Source of the DNA: Cyanobacteria bacterium FACHB-DQ100
GTDB lineage: Bacteria > Cyanobacteriota > Cyanobacteriia > Leptolyngbyales > Leptolyngbyaceae
DNA length: 64,000 bases
Direction of reading: 5' to 3'
NCBI GenBank assembly: GCA_014695195.1
Contig: JACJNW010000021.1
Location: forward strand, 17,185-81,184
Every line of letters begins with the position of its first letter. The first letter of the stretch is position 1. Both the position numbers and the translations under genes were made by a program. The notes under the pieces were generated by a model, which was not told where the DNA came from, made no database searches, and saw nothing but the letters and a program-made list of their open reading frames with translations. This document shows, piece by piece, positions 44,741 through 54,072 of this stretch.

Positions 44741-45346
44741 CTAATCGCTTCTTGAATGACTGACAATCAGCGCAATTAACTGATCAACGATGCGATCGCG
44801 GGACAAATCAATCCAAGTTTCACCATGCAGCATTTTTTGCAAAATTACCCAAGATACCAGCGAGCCAAAGAAGATTTGGGCGATCGCTTCCGGGTCGTCA
44901 ATCTTTAATTCTGGATGATGCCGGAAGTATTCACAAAGTAGTTTCTTACCGCGTTGTGCCACCGTTTCAACAAATAGCGTTGCTAGCTCTGGAAATCGCT
45001 CTGATTCACCAATGACAATCCGCAGGAGCGAGACATACTGACTGTTATCCACCACTTGCGTAAAGTAGATTTCTGCTAATTTCCGCAGCAGCGTTTCAGG
45101 GTCAATCTGGTGCGGATCAAGTTGAAATACCACCTCGAATCGGGTGAGCGTTTCGCCTTCAATTAATGACCGGAACAAACCTTCCTTGTCCTGGAAGTGG
45201 CTATAAATTGTTTGTTTGGAAACACCTGCTTCAGCAGCAATGCGATCCATACTGGTTCCTGCATAGCCCGATCGCAAAAACACAGCCATTGCACCTTTGA
45301 GAATCTGATTCCGTTTTGCAGATTGGCGTTCACTCGTCACTGGCAT
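44741..45346 (-). CDS. TetR-family repressor, CecR-like context
   Basis: A 201-residue regulator. The N-terminal helix-turn-helix spans ~10-55 (RNQILKGAMAVFLRSGY, TSMDRIAAEAGVSKQTIYSHF, KEGLF). The C-terminal helical ligand domain resembles TetR_C members of the AcrR/YbiH group. It is divergent from an HlyD-type adaptor and ABC exporter genes, the same arrangement as E. coli cecR-ybhGFSR. A 25-bp perfect palindrome in the shared promoter (45377) is its obvious operator, implying autoregulation and repression of the exporter. Confidence 0.92.
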   Translation of the reverse strand: MPVTSERQSAKRNQILKGAMAVFLRSGYAGTSMDRIAAEAGVSKQTIYSHFQDKEGLFRSLIEGETLTRFEVVFQLDPHQIDPETLLRKLAEIYFTQVVDNSQYVSLLRIVIGESERFPELATLFVETVAQRGKKLLCEYFRHHPELKIDDPEAIAQIFFGSLVSWVILQKMLHGETWIDLSRDRIVDQLIALIVSHSRSD

Positions 45347-45376
45347 TGGTTAACTTTTTCAACGGATAATCGTTTA

Positions 45377-45401
45377 ATCATACTAGACCGTCTAGTATGA
45401 T
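45377..45401. promoter_or_regulatory. Perfect 25-bp palindrome, probable TetR operator
   Basis: ATCATACTAGAC-C-GTCTAGTATGAT is perfectly symmetrical about a central C and lies between the divergent TetR start (45346) and the adaptor start (45449). Size, symmetry and place are those of a TetR-family operator covering both promoters. Confidence 0.85.
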
Positions 45402-45448
45402 GTGTATTCTGCAAATAGAACTTTGCACTCAGAATCTTGCCTTGTCTT

Positions 45449-46744
45449 ATGACTCAGATACTTCCCCAGCCAGCGAATCAAGCTCCGAGTGCGCCGACGA
45501 CAAAGCCCTCTCGACGATCGAAGAAAATGCTGATCCTTCCGGGGTTGATTGCGATCGCAGGGATTGGCTTTGCAACCTGGCGATTGATGCCGCAACCTGA
45601 AGCGACGACTTTGCCGCTGAGTGGACGGATTGAGGCAGACGAAACTGAGATTGGGGCGAAAACGGCGGGGCGCGTGACGGCGGTGAAGTTCCGCGAAGGC
45701 GATGAAGTGCAGAAAAATCAGGTGGTGGCACAGCTCACCGATGAGGAAGTGAATGAGCAATTAAGCGCCGCTGCCGCGCAAGTGGCAGCAGCGCGGCAGG
45801 AAGAGCAACAAGCTCGATTAGACATTGCTGTGGCAGAAAGCAAGATTCAAGAAGCGCAATTAAATCTGCAACAGTCCCAAGGCGATGCGCGGGGACGAAT
45901 TAATCAGGCATCTTCGACTGTAGCAGCAGCGCGAGCGCAGTTAGCGCAAGCAAACGCCAATGTCAAACAGGCACAAGCCCAGTTGAAAGAAGCCCGATCG
46001 AGAGCGAGTCTTGCCGTTAAAGATCGCGATCGTTTTGCTCAGTTAGTCACGCAAGGAGCGATCAACAAACAACAGTTTGACCAAGCCCAAACGAATGTTG
46101 AAACAGCTCAGGCTGCGGTAGATACGGCACTGGCAACCCTACAAGCGCGTCAAGAAGCAGTGACGGCTGCAAGCGAACAATTGAGCGCGGCTCAAGGTGG
46201 ATTTACTCAAACCCAAAGCACCGGATTAAATCCCGACATTCGTAGCGCTCAGCTAGCTGGACTCGAACAACAACGCGATCAATCGCGATCGCGATTAATC
46301 GCAGCCCAAGCGAAAGTGAGAAATGCGTTAGCCAATCAGCAGCAAATTCAAAGACGATTAGATTCGTTTGTCGTGAGAAGTCCGATTCATGGCGTTGTGA
46401 CCGCTCGACCTATTGAACCTGGGGCTGTTGTGGCTACCGGAAAAACATTGTTGACCGTAATTGACTTGAATACGGTTTATCTGCGCGGCTACATTCCGCA
46501 AGGTGACATCGGTAAAGTGCGGGTGGGTCAACGCGCTCAGGTGTTTCTTGACTCGAACCCGAAGCAGCCATTGAGCGCGAGAGTTGCGGCGATCGATCCA
46601 AAAGCTTCTTTCACACCAGAGAACATTTATTTCCGCGACGATCGGGTCAAACAAGTATTTGGGGTGAAGATTACGATCGATGATCCGAGGGGATATGCCA
46701 AGCCCGGAATGCCTGCGGATGGGGAAATTATGCTTAAGGAGTAG
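45449..46744 (+). CDS. HlyD/MFP periplasmic adaptor (YbhG type)
   Basis: A 431-residue adaptor with one N-terminal membrane anchor (MLILPGLIAIAGIGFATWRL), a lipoyl half-motif (SGRIEADETEIGAKTAGRV), a long coiled-coil hairpin rich in Gln/Ala (~90-290), the second lipoyl half (DSFVVRSPIHGVVTARP) and a beta-barrel. It bridges the inner-membrane ABC pump to an outer-membrane channel. It is the first gene of a four-gene operon, two bases before the ATPase gene. The ATG at 45449 is used; a TTG at 45437 is possible. No TolC gene is in the window. Confidence 0.9.
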   Translation: MTQILPQPANQAPSAPTTKPSRRSKKMLILPGLIAIAGIGFATWRLMPQPEATTLPLSGRIEADETEIGAKTAGRVTAVKFREGDEVQKNQVVAQLTDEEVNEQLSAAAAQVAAARQEEQQARLDIAVAESKIQEAQLNLQQSQGDARGRINQASSTVAAARAQLAQANANVKQAQAQLKEARSRASLAVKDRDRFAQLVTQGAINKQQFDQAQTNVETAQAAVDTALATLQARQEAVTAASEQLSAAQGGFTQTQSTGLNPDIRSAQLAGLEQQRDQSRSRLIAAQAKVRNALANQQQIQRRLDSFVVRSPIHGVVTARPIEPGAVVATGKTLLTVIDLNTVYLRGYIPQGDIGKVRVGQRAQVFLDSNPKQPLSARVAAIDPKASFTPENIYFRDDRVKQVFGVKITIDDPRGYAKPGMPADGEIMLKE

Positions 46745-46746
46745 AC

Positions 46747-48678
46747 ATGACTTCAGCCCTTGAACTCACTCCAAATGTTTCTTACAGCGCAACAGATTCG
46801 ATCATTCGAGTGCATCAGTTGCATAAACATTACGGGCGGATTGCTGCGGTTCGTGGAATTGATTTTAGTGTAGCTCCCGGTGAGTTATTTGGCTTGATTG
46901 GCCCTGATGGAGCAGGCAAAACAACGACCTTTCACATCCTTAGTGGCATTATGGAAGCGACAGCCGGGGAAGTTCAAGTTCTGGGCTTGCCTGCACGGGA
47001 TGCTCGATTGCAGATTGGTTATCTCACCCAGCAATTTTCGTTGTACTTAGATTTGAGCATCAATGAGAACTTACAGTATGTTGCAGGGTTGCGAGAAGTC
47101 CCGGAGCCATTATTTCAAGAGCGACGCGCTAAGTATCTCAAGTTGATGAGCTTGGATCAATTTGGCGATCGTCTGGCTGGACAGTTATCCGGTGGCATGA
47201 AACAAAAGCTTGCACTCTGTGGCGCACTGGTTTCACAGCCGAAAGTTTTATTGTTAGATGAACCGACAACCGGAGTTGATCCAGTCTCCCGGCGGGAGTT
47301 TTGGGATGTGTTAGCGGCATTAACCGCAGAAGGCGTGACGATTGTGGTTGCAACGCCCTATCTCGATGAAGCAGAACGCTGTAATCGGGTGGCATTGATG
47401 TATGACGGAATAATTCAACAAATTGGAACGCCGGCTCAACTGCGCCACGGTTTAGGCTTACATCGTATCGAAGTTCATACGCCCCAGCTTGAAATCGCTG
47501 AACAAGCCCTAAGCGAGAGTGCTGCCATTACAGATGTGCAGACATTTGGCGATCGTTTAGATGTGTTAGCGGCTGATCCGGATGCCGGAGAACGAGAAAT
47601 TCGATCTAGGTTTTGCGATCAGCATCTCAGCTTAACTTCACTACGAGCCGCAGAGCCAACGTTAGAGAATGTCTTTGTTACTAGACTCAGACAGCAAGGA
47701 TCAGCCCCACAGATTTTAGAGTTTCCGCGTGGGCGATCGAGCCGCAAGTCCTCGGAAGACGTTGCTATCTATGCTCGGAATCTAAATCGAGTGTTCGGAA
47801 TATTCCAAGCGGTTAAAAATGTCGATGTGGAAGTTCGCTACGGTGAAATTTTCGGCTTGCTTGGAGCAAATGGAGCCGGAAAAACCACAACCATCAAAAT
47901 GCTTTGTGGATTGTTACCCGCAAGTTCTGGAGAGATTGCATTGGGTGGAGAACGCGGCAATCTTCGCAGTAGCGATCTCAGAAAGCGAATTGGCTACATG
48001 AGTCAGAAATTCACGCTGTACGATGACTTATCGATCGTGCAGAACCTGCAATTTTATAGCGGTGTGTATGGCGTTCCACGCAAGCTGCGCCGCGAGAAGA
48101 TTGATTGGGTGTTAGCGACTTGCGGACTTGAAGGACAGGAAAATATGCTTACGGGACAGCTACCTGGAGGCTGGAAACAGCGCGTTGCCTTCGGAGCTTC
48201 TGTGTTGCACGAACCCGATATCCTATTCCTGGATGAACCCACCTCCGGCGTTGATCCATTAGCACGGCGGCAATTCTGGCGATTGATCAATGACTTTGCT
48301 CGAAATGGAACTGCAATTCTAGTCACAACACACTATCTCGAAGAAGCAGAACAATGTAATCGCATGAGCTTTATGGTGGCAGGTGAAACTGTCTTAGAAG
48401 GTTCACCGAGTCAAATCAAAGCGGCACAGCCCGGACAGTTAATCGAAGTTGTGCTGAATCAAACTCAAGCCGCATCGAACCTGCTGAAACAACAGATGGA
48501 GAGTTGGCGCGTGTCTATTTTTGCCGATCGCTTGCACGTGGTCATTGATCATCCCGAAGAAATCGAACAGCTACGATCGCGCCTCATCGCCGCCAACCTA
48601 TCCCCTATCTCGCTACTCCCCATCCCCTACTCACTCGAAGATGCCTTTATCGGAGTCGTTCAACGCGCCCAACTATGA
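46747..48678 (+). CDS. Fused double ABC ATPase (YbhF type)
   Basis: A 643-residue protein with two ABC ATPase domains. The first: Walker A GPDGAGKTT (52-60), signature LSGGMKQ, Walker B LLLDEPTTGVD. The second (from ~345): Walker A GANGAGKTTT (~373), signature LPGGWKQ, Walker B LFLDEPTSGVD. It energises the two permeases that follow; E. coli YbhFSR exports drugs and is also reported in Na+/Li+ efflux. AAGGAG lies five bases upstream of the ATG. The second signature has Pro where Ser is normal, which may weaken one ATP site. It overlaps the next gene by four bases. Confidence 0.93.
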   Translation: MTSALELTPNVSYSATDSIIRVHQLHKHYGRIAAVRGIDFSVAPGELFGLIGPDGAGKTTTFHILSGIMEATAGEVQVLGLPARDARLQIGYLTQQFSLYLDLSINENLQYVAGLREVPEPLFQERRAKYLKLMSLDQFGDRLAGQLSGGMKQKLALCGALVSQPKVLLLDEPTTGVDPVSRREFWDVLAALTAEGVTIVVATPYLDEAERCNRVALMYDGIIQQIGTPAQLRHGLGLHRIEVHTPQLEIAEQALSESAAITDVQTFGDRLDVLAADPDAGEREIRSRFCDQHLSLTSLRAAEPTLENVFVTRLRQQGSAPQILEFPRGRSSRKSSEDVAIYARNLNRVFGIFQAVKNVDVEVRYGEIFGLLGANGAGKTTTIKMLCGLLPASSGEIALGGERGNLRSSDLRKRIGYMSQKFTLYDDLSIVQNLQFYSGVYGVPRKLRREKIDWVLATCGLEGQENMLTGQLPGGWKQRVAFGASVLHEPDILFLDEPTSGVDPLARRQFWRLINDFARNGTAILVTTHYLEEAEQCNRMSFMVAGETVLEGSPSQIKAAQPGQLIEVVLNQTQAASNLLKQQMESWRVSIFADRLHVVIDHPEEIEQLRSRLIAANLSPISLLPIPYSLEDAFIGVVQRAQL

Positions 48679-49781
48679 AACGCATTCTTGCTCAATGTAA
48701 AAAAGAACTGGCTCAGTTTCGCCGCGATCGTCTCACTCTAGCGCTGGCGTTCATTTTGCCAACGATGACCCTGTTTATCTTTGGGTTTGCGATTCGACTT
48801 GAAGCCAAGAACATTGTGTTGATAGTACAAGACTTCGATCGCAGCAACTTAAGCCAAGCCTACACAGAGCGACTGTATGCGACCAATCAATTCGTTCCGG
48901 TGCAGTGGAACGGGCTTGATCCGGTTCGAGATGGCATCGATCGAGGACTTGCTAAAGCTGCGGTGATTATTCCGTCAAAGTTTAGTAGTGATGTTCAAGC
49001 AGGGCGAACCAGTACCGTACAAGTGCTGATTGATGGAACCGATGTGAACAATGCGCGAGTGATTAAAAACAGTATTCAAGCCTTTACTAAGGTGTTTATT
49101 CAAGATCAGAACTTGGCGCAGTCACAGCCGAAGATTCTTCCTCGGATTCGACTGTGGTTTAATCCGGGTCGGCAAGAGTCGCTTTACATTGTTCCCGGTG
49201 TCTTTGGGGTGATTCTGGCAATCTATCCCAGTCTACTCGCTGCTCTGGCAATGTCCCGTGAGAAAGAACAAGGCACAATCTTGCAAACCTATGCTTCTAG
49301 CATCAGTGCGGCTGAATTATTGCTAGGAAAATGTCTAGCTTATTTTATCGTTGGCATCGGTCAGGCGTTGTTTGTAATTGGCTTGGGGTGCGCGGTTTGG
49401 CGACTTGGATTTGCGGGTGATCCGACCCCTTTGTTTGTTGGAGGTGCAATCTTTCTGATTGCTAGTGTGATGTTTGGATTGTTTATCGGAGTCAGAGCGA
49501 ACAATCGATCGGTGGCAGTGCAAGGTGTAGCAACAGCAGGATTTTTACTCGCGTTATTGTTGTCAGGATTTATTTACCCACTGCATAACATTCCTTTTCC
49601 GCTATCGCTGGTGACCAACATTGTTCCGGCTCGGTACTTTATTGAAATTTCTCGTGATGCCTTTGTTCGAGGAACAGGTTGGTCTGGTGTTTGGCTCGCT
49701 CCCTTGCTGCTCGCAGTGCTTGCTTTTGTCTTGTTTAGTCTTTCCCGCCGCATTCTCGGCCGGATGCAACTTCCTGGGTAA
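48675..49781 (+). CDS. ABC-2 permease (YbhS type)
   Basis: A 368-residue permease: one N-terminal helix (RDRLTLALAFILPTMTLFIFGFAI), a large extracytoplasmic domain (~45-170, VLIDGTDVNNARV) and five helices at the C-terminal end, as in ABC-2 exporters with an extracellular insertion. The start ATGA overlaps the ATPase stop. It works as a heterodimer with the next gene's product. Confidence 0.92.
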   Translation: MKRILAQCKKELAQFRRDRLTLALAFILPTMTLFIFGFAIRLEAKNIVLIVQDFDRSNLSQAYTERLYATNQFVPVQWNGLDPVRDGIDRGLAKAAVIIPSKFSSDVQAGRTSTVQVLIDGTDVNNARVIKNSIQAFTKVFIQDQNLAQSQPKILPRIRLWFNPGRQESLYIVPGVFGVILAIYPSLLAALAMSREKEQGTILQTYASSISAAELLLGKCLAYFIVGIGQALFVIGLGCAVWRLGFAGDPTPLFVGGAIFLIASVMFGLFIGVRANNRSVAVQGVATAGFLLALLLSGFIYPLHNIPFPLSLVTNIVPARYFIEISRDAFVRGTGWSGVWLAPLLLAVLAFVLFSLSRRILGRMQLPG

Positions 49782-49786
49782 TTGAT

Positions 49787-50908
49787 ATGAATCTCTTTCG
49801 ACGTTTCTTAGAAAGCCGTTTCTTTGTGCTTGCAGTCAAGGAAATTAGTCAGATTCTACGGAATAAACAACTGATCTTCTTGCTGGTGTTCCCACCAACC
49901 ATACAACTGCTAATTTTCGGATTTGCACTGAGTCCGAATGTGGAGCATATCAAACTCGGCGTGATGGATTACTCGAACACACCGATGAGCCGCGAACTTA
50001 CCGCAGCAATGACGGCGAACGGGGTCTTTGATGTGAAGTCAAGAACGATCGACGAAACCGACCTAAGCAATCAAGTGAGACGCGGCGATGTCACGGCAGG
50101 GTTAGTGATTCCGACGGATTTTAATCGATCGCTCCACAGCGATCGACCGGCTGAAGTTCAAGTCCTGATTGATGCGGTCGATGCCAACACTGCAGGAATC
50201 GCCAGTGGCTACGCCACTCAGATCATCAATCAGTTTGGGCGGCAATTTACGCCTGAAGCTGTGCCTCCGATTCAAACTGAAGCCACGATTCTCTACAATC
50301 CGGGTCTTGTTTCCAGTTGGTTTATCGTTCCGGGTGTGATTGGGTTAGTGTTGAATTTAGGTAGTTCGCTTGTGTCTACATCTGCTGTAGTGCGCGAGAA
50401 AGATACGGGAACTTTGGAGCAGCTTCTGATGACCCCGGCGGCAGACTGGGAAATTATCTTAGCGAAAGTGGTTCCGTTGTTTGTTCTGCTGCTGGGTGAA
50501 GTGATGTTAGCGCTCTCGGTAGCGCACTTTATCTTTCAAGTGCCATTTCGAGGGAGTCTGCCGCTGTTCTTGTTTTTCTCTGGGCTGTATGCTTGTGTAG
50601 GAATTGGAGTTGGCTTTCTGCTAGCAACGATTTCACGCACGCAACAACAAGCCATTCTCACCTCGTTTTTTATCAATCTGCCTTTGATTCAGCTTTCAGG
50701 TGCGATCGCACCCGTTGAAAGTATGCCAAAGTTCTTCCAAATCCTGTCGCTTGCGAATCCGTTGCGCCACTATATCAAAATTGCGCGGGGAGTTTTGTTA
50801 AAGGGCAATGGGTTAGACGTGTTGTATCCAGAAGCGATCGCGCTATTTTGTTTCGCGATCGCGCTTTTGTATATCAGCACCAGTAAATTTCGTAGCCAGT
50901 TGAACTAG
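49787..50908 (+). CDS. ABC-2 permease (YbhR type)
   Basis: A 373-residue permease with the same layout as its neighbour (LRNKQLIFLLVFPPTIQLLIFGFAL, then VLIDAVDANTAGIASGYA, then five helices). EKDTGTLEQLLMTP is the coupling-helix motif that contacts the ATPase. It is the last gene of the exporter operon, five bases after its partner; its stop is followed by a convergent chorismate lyase gene. Confidence 0.93.
   Translation: MNLFRRFLESRFFVLAVKEISQILRNKQLIFLLVFPPTIQLLIFGFALSPNVEHIKLGVMDYSNTPMSRELTAAMTANGVFDVKSRTIDETDLSNQVRRGDVTAGLVIPTDFNRSLHSDRPAEVQVLIDAVDANTAGIASGYATQIINQFGRQFTPEAVPPIQTEATILYNPGLVSSWFIVPGVIGLVLNLGSSLVSTSAVVREKDTGTLEQLLMTPAADWEIILAKVVPLFVLLLGEVMLALSVAHFIFQVPFRGSLPLFLFFSGLYACVGIGVGFLLATISRTQQQAILTSFFINLPLIQLSGAIAPVESMPKFFQILSLANPLRHYIKIARGVLLKGNGLDVLYPEAIALFCFAIALLYISTSKFRSQLN
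50834..50862. repeat. Two HIP1 palindromes close together
   Basis: GCGATCGC occurs at 50834-50841 and again at 50855-50862, within the end of the permease gene. The same octamer is found, for example, at 632-639, 1832-1839 and 8105-8112. It is the HIP1 element typical of cyanobacterial genomes. Confidence 0.85.
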
Positions 50909-50972
50909 CTTGAAAAGCATTTTAGAAGCGCAATCGCACTTTAGATTAAGGATTAAGCGATCGCTCAAACAT

Positions 50973-51581
50973 TCAAGCTTGCGCTTTGCCCAAATACTTC
51001 TCTAAGTAGGGTGAAAACACCTCATAAATCAGCGTAAACGGCTTGCCATGATGCCAGAACAAATAATGTCGTCCCCACAACGGAGTCGAATAGCCAAATG
51101 CTGCTTCTAATGCAGGCGATCGACCGTAATGTAAGCCTTTAATTTCGCGATACAACTCCAGGCGCGATCGCGATAAATTCGCCCAAACGGGCTGCGACTT
51201 ATTCTGCAAATACTCGTCAACATGGCTCAATTCCCACCAAGAAGCAGCATAGCCTAAACGCTGACCTGAAGCAGTTTTCAGCCAAATCTGCCGCCGCAAG
51301 CGCTCAGCCGGAATTTGTGCGATCGCAGGGGGCGCGTTGTCGGTAGAGAAACCGATCGGAGACATATCCAGCACATCGACTTCGGTTCGCTCCCCGGTGA
51401 GAAGCTGCAAATGCCGAGTCGGAGAACCATCGCCCAGCAGCATCATTTGCCAAGCGGGAGAGAGTTTGCTGTGCGGTAAACCCTGCTGAATTTCGAGTTC
51501 GCTGGCTTCCCAGATCGGATCGAGACAATGCCAGGTCGTCGGCAGAATCGCGCTGTCGGTGGGTCGAATGATCGCAGTCAC
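50973..51581 (-). CDS. Chorismate lyase (cyanobacterial DUF98 type)
   Basis: A 202-residue enzyme. It has WQMMLLGDGSPTRHLQLLTG, EVDVLDMSP, RLRRQIWLKTASGQRLGYAASWW and LHYGRSPALEAAFG, the pattern of the DUF98 chorismate pyruvate-lyase that makes 4-hydroxybenzoate for plastoquinone in cyanobacteria. The start is GTG at 51579-51581, since no in-frame ATG lies upstream. It stands alone between the ABC exporter and a small divergent gene. Confidence 0.85.
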   Translation of the reverse strand: MTAIIRPTDSAILPTTWHCLDPIWEASELEIQQGLPHSKLSPAWQMMLLGDGSPTRHLQLLTGERTEVDVLDMSPIGFSTDNAPPAIAQIPAERLRRQIWLKTASGQRLGYAASWWELSHVDEYLQNKSQPVWANLSRSRLELYREIKGLHYGRSPALEAAFGYSTPLWGRHYLFWHHGKPFTLIYEVFSPYLEKYLGKAQA

Positions 51582-51608
51582 GCTGTTTACATAAGTTAAC
51601 TTTCTCTT

Positions 51609-51869
51609 ATGATAACGCTGCCTGCGCGAACGCGCAGTGCAAACATCGATTCAGACACTCGGATTATGGCGCAGGTGGATCGGCTGAGTTTTGGTATTAC
51701 AACTTTCCAGCTTGGCACGAAAATATCGAGTCATCGCGATCGACATGGTGGGTTCGGGGAGTGGATTGATTTGCGTTATCCGATTTTTGCGCTACCGGGG
51801 CGCAAAGAGCCATTGATTCAGATGGCGCAGACAAATTTTAATCTACTGGGTGTGCGGGAATCGGTTTAA
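51609..51869 (+). CDS. Small hypothetical protein
   Basis: An 86-residue frame with no recognised family. The core DRLSFGITTFQLGTKIS followed by GGFGEWIDLRYPIFALPG reads like a real compact domain. The ATG at 51666 (MAQVDRLSFG) could be the true start, giving 67 residues. It is divergent from the chorismate lyase gene by 27 bp and shares its stop region with the convergent methyltransferase. Tentative. Confidence 0.42.
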   Translation: MITLPARTRSANIDSDTRIMAQVDRLSFGITTFQLGTKISSHRDRHGGFGEWIDLRYPIFALPGRKEPLIQMAQTNFNLLGVRESV

Positions 51870-52771
51870 GGGATGAGGGAGCGTTGAGCAACACACATCA
51901 TCACCAGTGCCCCTTCTGCCGAATCAGGATTAACCCCGCTCAGCCACTGTGCCAAACGAATGTTCCAAGAAGAGCGGCCCCACCTGCCTTGAAGTACATC
52001 TGCTCCAGCAGTACGGTTATGCGGAAAGAGCTTGACACTAAATCCTATTGGCTCCAAGATGCTGTAGAAAAACTCAGGTGTCACGCCATCACCTGGACTA
52101 TGATGAACTTCGGTCGCCACCATCCACTTTTGTTCCTCGCTCGTGGCATGTCCACCGCGCTTTAGCAGGCGATACAATGGTAGGCGAATATTCCACAGCC
52201 AGTGCGCGATCGTATTGTTGCTCCACATCGTTTTTTGTAGATCGTGATCAGTGATTAACAATCCACCCGGACGCACGATTCGAGCAGCCTCACGTAACAC
52301 TTGCCGCATATCATCACAGTGATGCAGCGTTCCATTAATCACAACAATATCGGCAAATTCAGAGATAAAAGGAAGACGTTGAGCATCAGCAAGCACGGGC
52401 GTATATCCTAGCTCGGCGGCAATCTTAAGTCCCCCATGAGCAACATCGACCCCAATCAGATGATTTGGCACTCCACAACGATCGCGTAATGCAGCAAACA
52501 CATTACCCGGACCGCATCCGATGTCTACGATAATCTTATCCTGCCAAGAACCCGTTATCGTAAACCAGCGTTCTTGAAACTCGCGATCACGATGTACCGC
52601 GTCTAAATAGTTCTTTGCCCATTCAGGATGTCCAAAATAGTAAGCATTTGCCTCAATGCCAGGGGAAGGATGATCAATTGGGAATGATAAGACTTCATCT
52701 TTCCAAGTTGCAAGAGATTGTTGCTCAACCGAGACGAAGGGTTCGAGCGCTGTATGGTTCCGAGTTAACAT
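51866..52771 (-). CDS. SAM-dependent methyltransferase
   Basis: A 301-residue class I methyltransferase. Motif I is VDIGCGPGNVF, followed by VDVAHGGLKIAAELG, ADAQRLPF, INGTLHHCDD and VRPGGLLITDHD. It lies at the downstream end of the surface-polysaccharide cluster, overlapping a GT4 gene by 7 bp, so it probably methylates a sugar or a lipid-linked intermediate. A small-molecule methyltransferase role cannot be excluded. Confidence 0.88.
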   Translation of the reverse strand: MLTRNHTALEPFVSVEQQSLATWKDEVLSFPIDHPSPGIEANAYYFGHPEWAKNYLDAVHRDREFQERWFTITGSWQDKIIVDIGCGPGNVFAALRDRCGVPNHLIGVDVAHGGLKIAAELGYTPVLADAQRLPFISEFADIVVINGTLHHCDDMRQVLREAARIVRPGGLLITDHDLQKTMWSNNTIAHWLWNIRLPLYRLLKRGGHATSEEQKWMVATEVHHSPGDGVTPEFFYSILEPIGFSVKLFPHNRTAGADVLQGRWGRSSWNIRLAQWLSGVNPDSAEGALVMMCVAQRSLIP

Positions 52772-54024
52772 ATCTGAGTTTTCTTGTCAAAGATGGGACA
52801 GGACATTGGCTGAAAGCAAGGTTCTTGCGGTAAGGGTTGCTTTGCTGCGATCGTGCGATAGGCAGGAATGAGCTGCTGTGCGATCGCTTGCCAAGAATAG
52901 CGGGATTGAGCAAGATGTTGCCCGTTCTTGCCGAGTTTTTCGCGCAGATAAGGCTTCGTTAATAGTTGTTCAATTGCCAAAGCTAAGGATTCAACGGTCT
53001 CTTCTACAACCAGTCCCGCATCGGCTGATTCGATTTCTGGGGCAATTTGAATTCCGGGTGTGATCACGACTGGTAATTGAGCATTCAGAGCTTCTGCAAC
53101 CGCAATTCCGAAGTTCTCAGAAAACGATGGCAACACAAACAAATCTGCGCCCTGTAATAAACAGTCTTTTAGCTTCCCTAATACTAATCCTGGAAATGTG
53201 ATTTGATCGCTTAAATTTAGCGATTGAGCGATCGTGTGGAGCTTCTTCACATAAGCTGGATCACCATCGCCTGCGAGAATGGCATGAAACGATAAGCCTT
53301 GACTTGCTAGATGATGTAATGATTGTAGGAGCAGTTCAGGACGCTTTTTCGGATGTAGACGCGACAAGAATAGAATGATCGGCGTTTCATCGGAAACTTG
53401 GTACTTTTGGTGAATCAGCGATCGGGCATCTTCGATTTCAATCAGTGGGCTAACGCCAAGCGGTAAGGTAAGCGTTGGCGTGTCTACACCAAAGTTACGG
53501 ACATCTTCGACTTCAGATGGCGCAGTGCAGTGAATTGCGGCGGCTCGATCGAGATTGCGACGTTCGATGAGGGCGGTGTAAACTTGCTTTTTCAGGGGGC
53601 GTTGTGAGAGTGCCCAAGGAGTAAGCTGTCCCATCGTGCGAACGGTATAGGGAACGCGATGCCAACGCGCGATCGCCGCTGCACAGCTTGGAGCATAGCA
53701 AAATAAGTAGTGATTATCTAAAACATCATAGTTCTGGACATTCTGCCATAACCATCGCGTTGCAGCCGGAGAAAAGAGAAACTCTTTGAGTGCTGGGCGT
53801 TTGAAGGGCATAAACCAAACTGGAACAGTCGCACCATCTTCTCGAAATTGATAGTCCACTTGCTGGTTCACTGGAACATCTAGCTCAGTTGCGCCATCAT
53901 GATTGGTAGTCAGAATCTCAGTGTCCACCCCCAATTGCTGCAATGCCCACACCAAATTCATTGCAACCTGTGGTGGCCCCCCCATACTAGGACTTAGCGA
54001 GGGAATCACATGCAGAATTTTCAT
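52765..54024 (-). CDS. GT4-family glycosyltransferase
   Basis: A 419-residue GT-B enzyme. It opens MKILHVIPSLSPSMGGPPQVA (N-terminal Rossmann), has ILFLSRLHPKKRPELLLQSL and the EX7E motif in FSENFGIAVAEAL, near the C-terminal domain. It adds a sugar, with retention, to a growing glycan. It is the second-last gene of the minus-strand cluster, overlapping the methyltransferase by 7 bp. Donor and acceptor cannot be inferred. Confidence 0.92.
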   Translation of the reverse strand: MKILHVIPSLSPSMGGPPQVAMNLVWALQQLGVDTEILTTNHDGATELDVPVNQQVDYQFREDGATVPVWFMPFKRPALKEFLFSPAATRWLWQNVQNYDVLDNHYLFCYAPSCAAAIARWHRVPYTVRTMGQLTPWALSQRPLKKQVYTALIERRNLDRAAAIHCTAPSEVEDVRNFGVDTPTLTLPLGVSPLIEIEDARSLIHQKYQVSDETPIILFLSRLHPKKRPELLLQSLHHLASQGLSFHAILAGDGDPAYVKKLHTIAQSLNLSDQITFPGLVLGKLKDCLLQGADLFVLPSFSENFGIAVAEALNAQLPVVITPGIQIAPEIESADAGLVVEETVESLALAIEQLLTKPYLREKLGKNGQHLAQSRYSWQAIAQQLIPAYRTIAAKQPLPQEPCFQPMSCPIFDKKTQIC

Positions 54025-54072
54025 TTCGTTTAACCGGGTTTAGAATTTGTTCACGATCGAGCATCAATCTGA

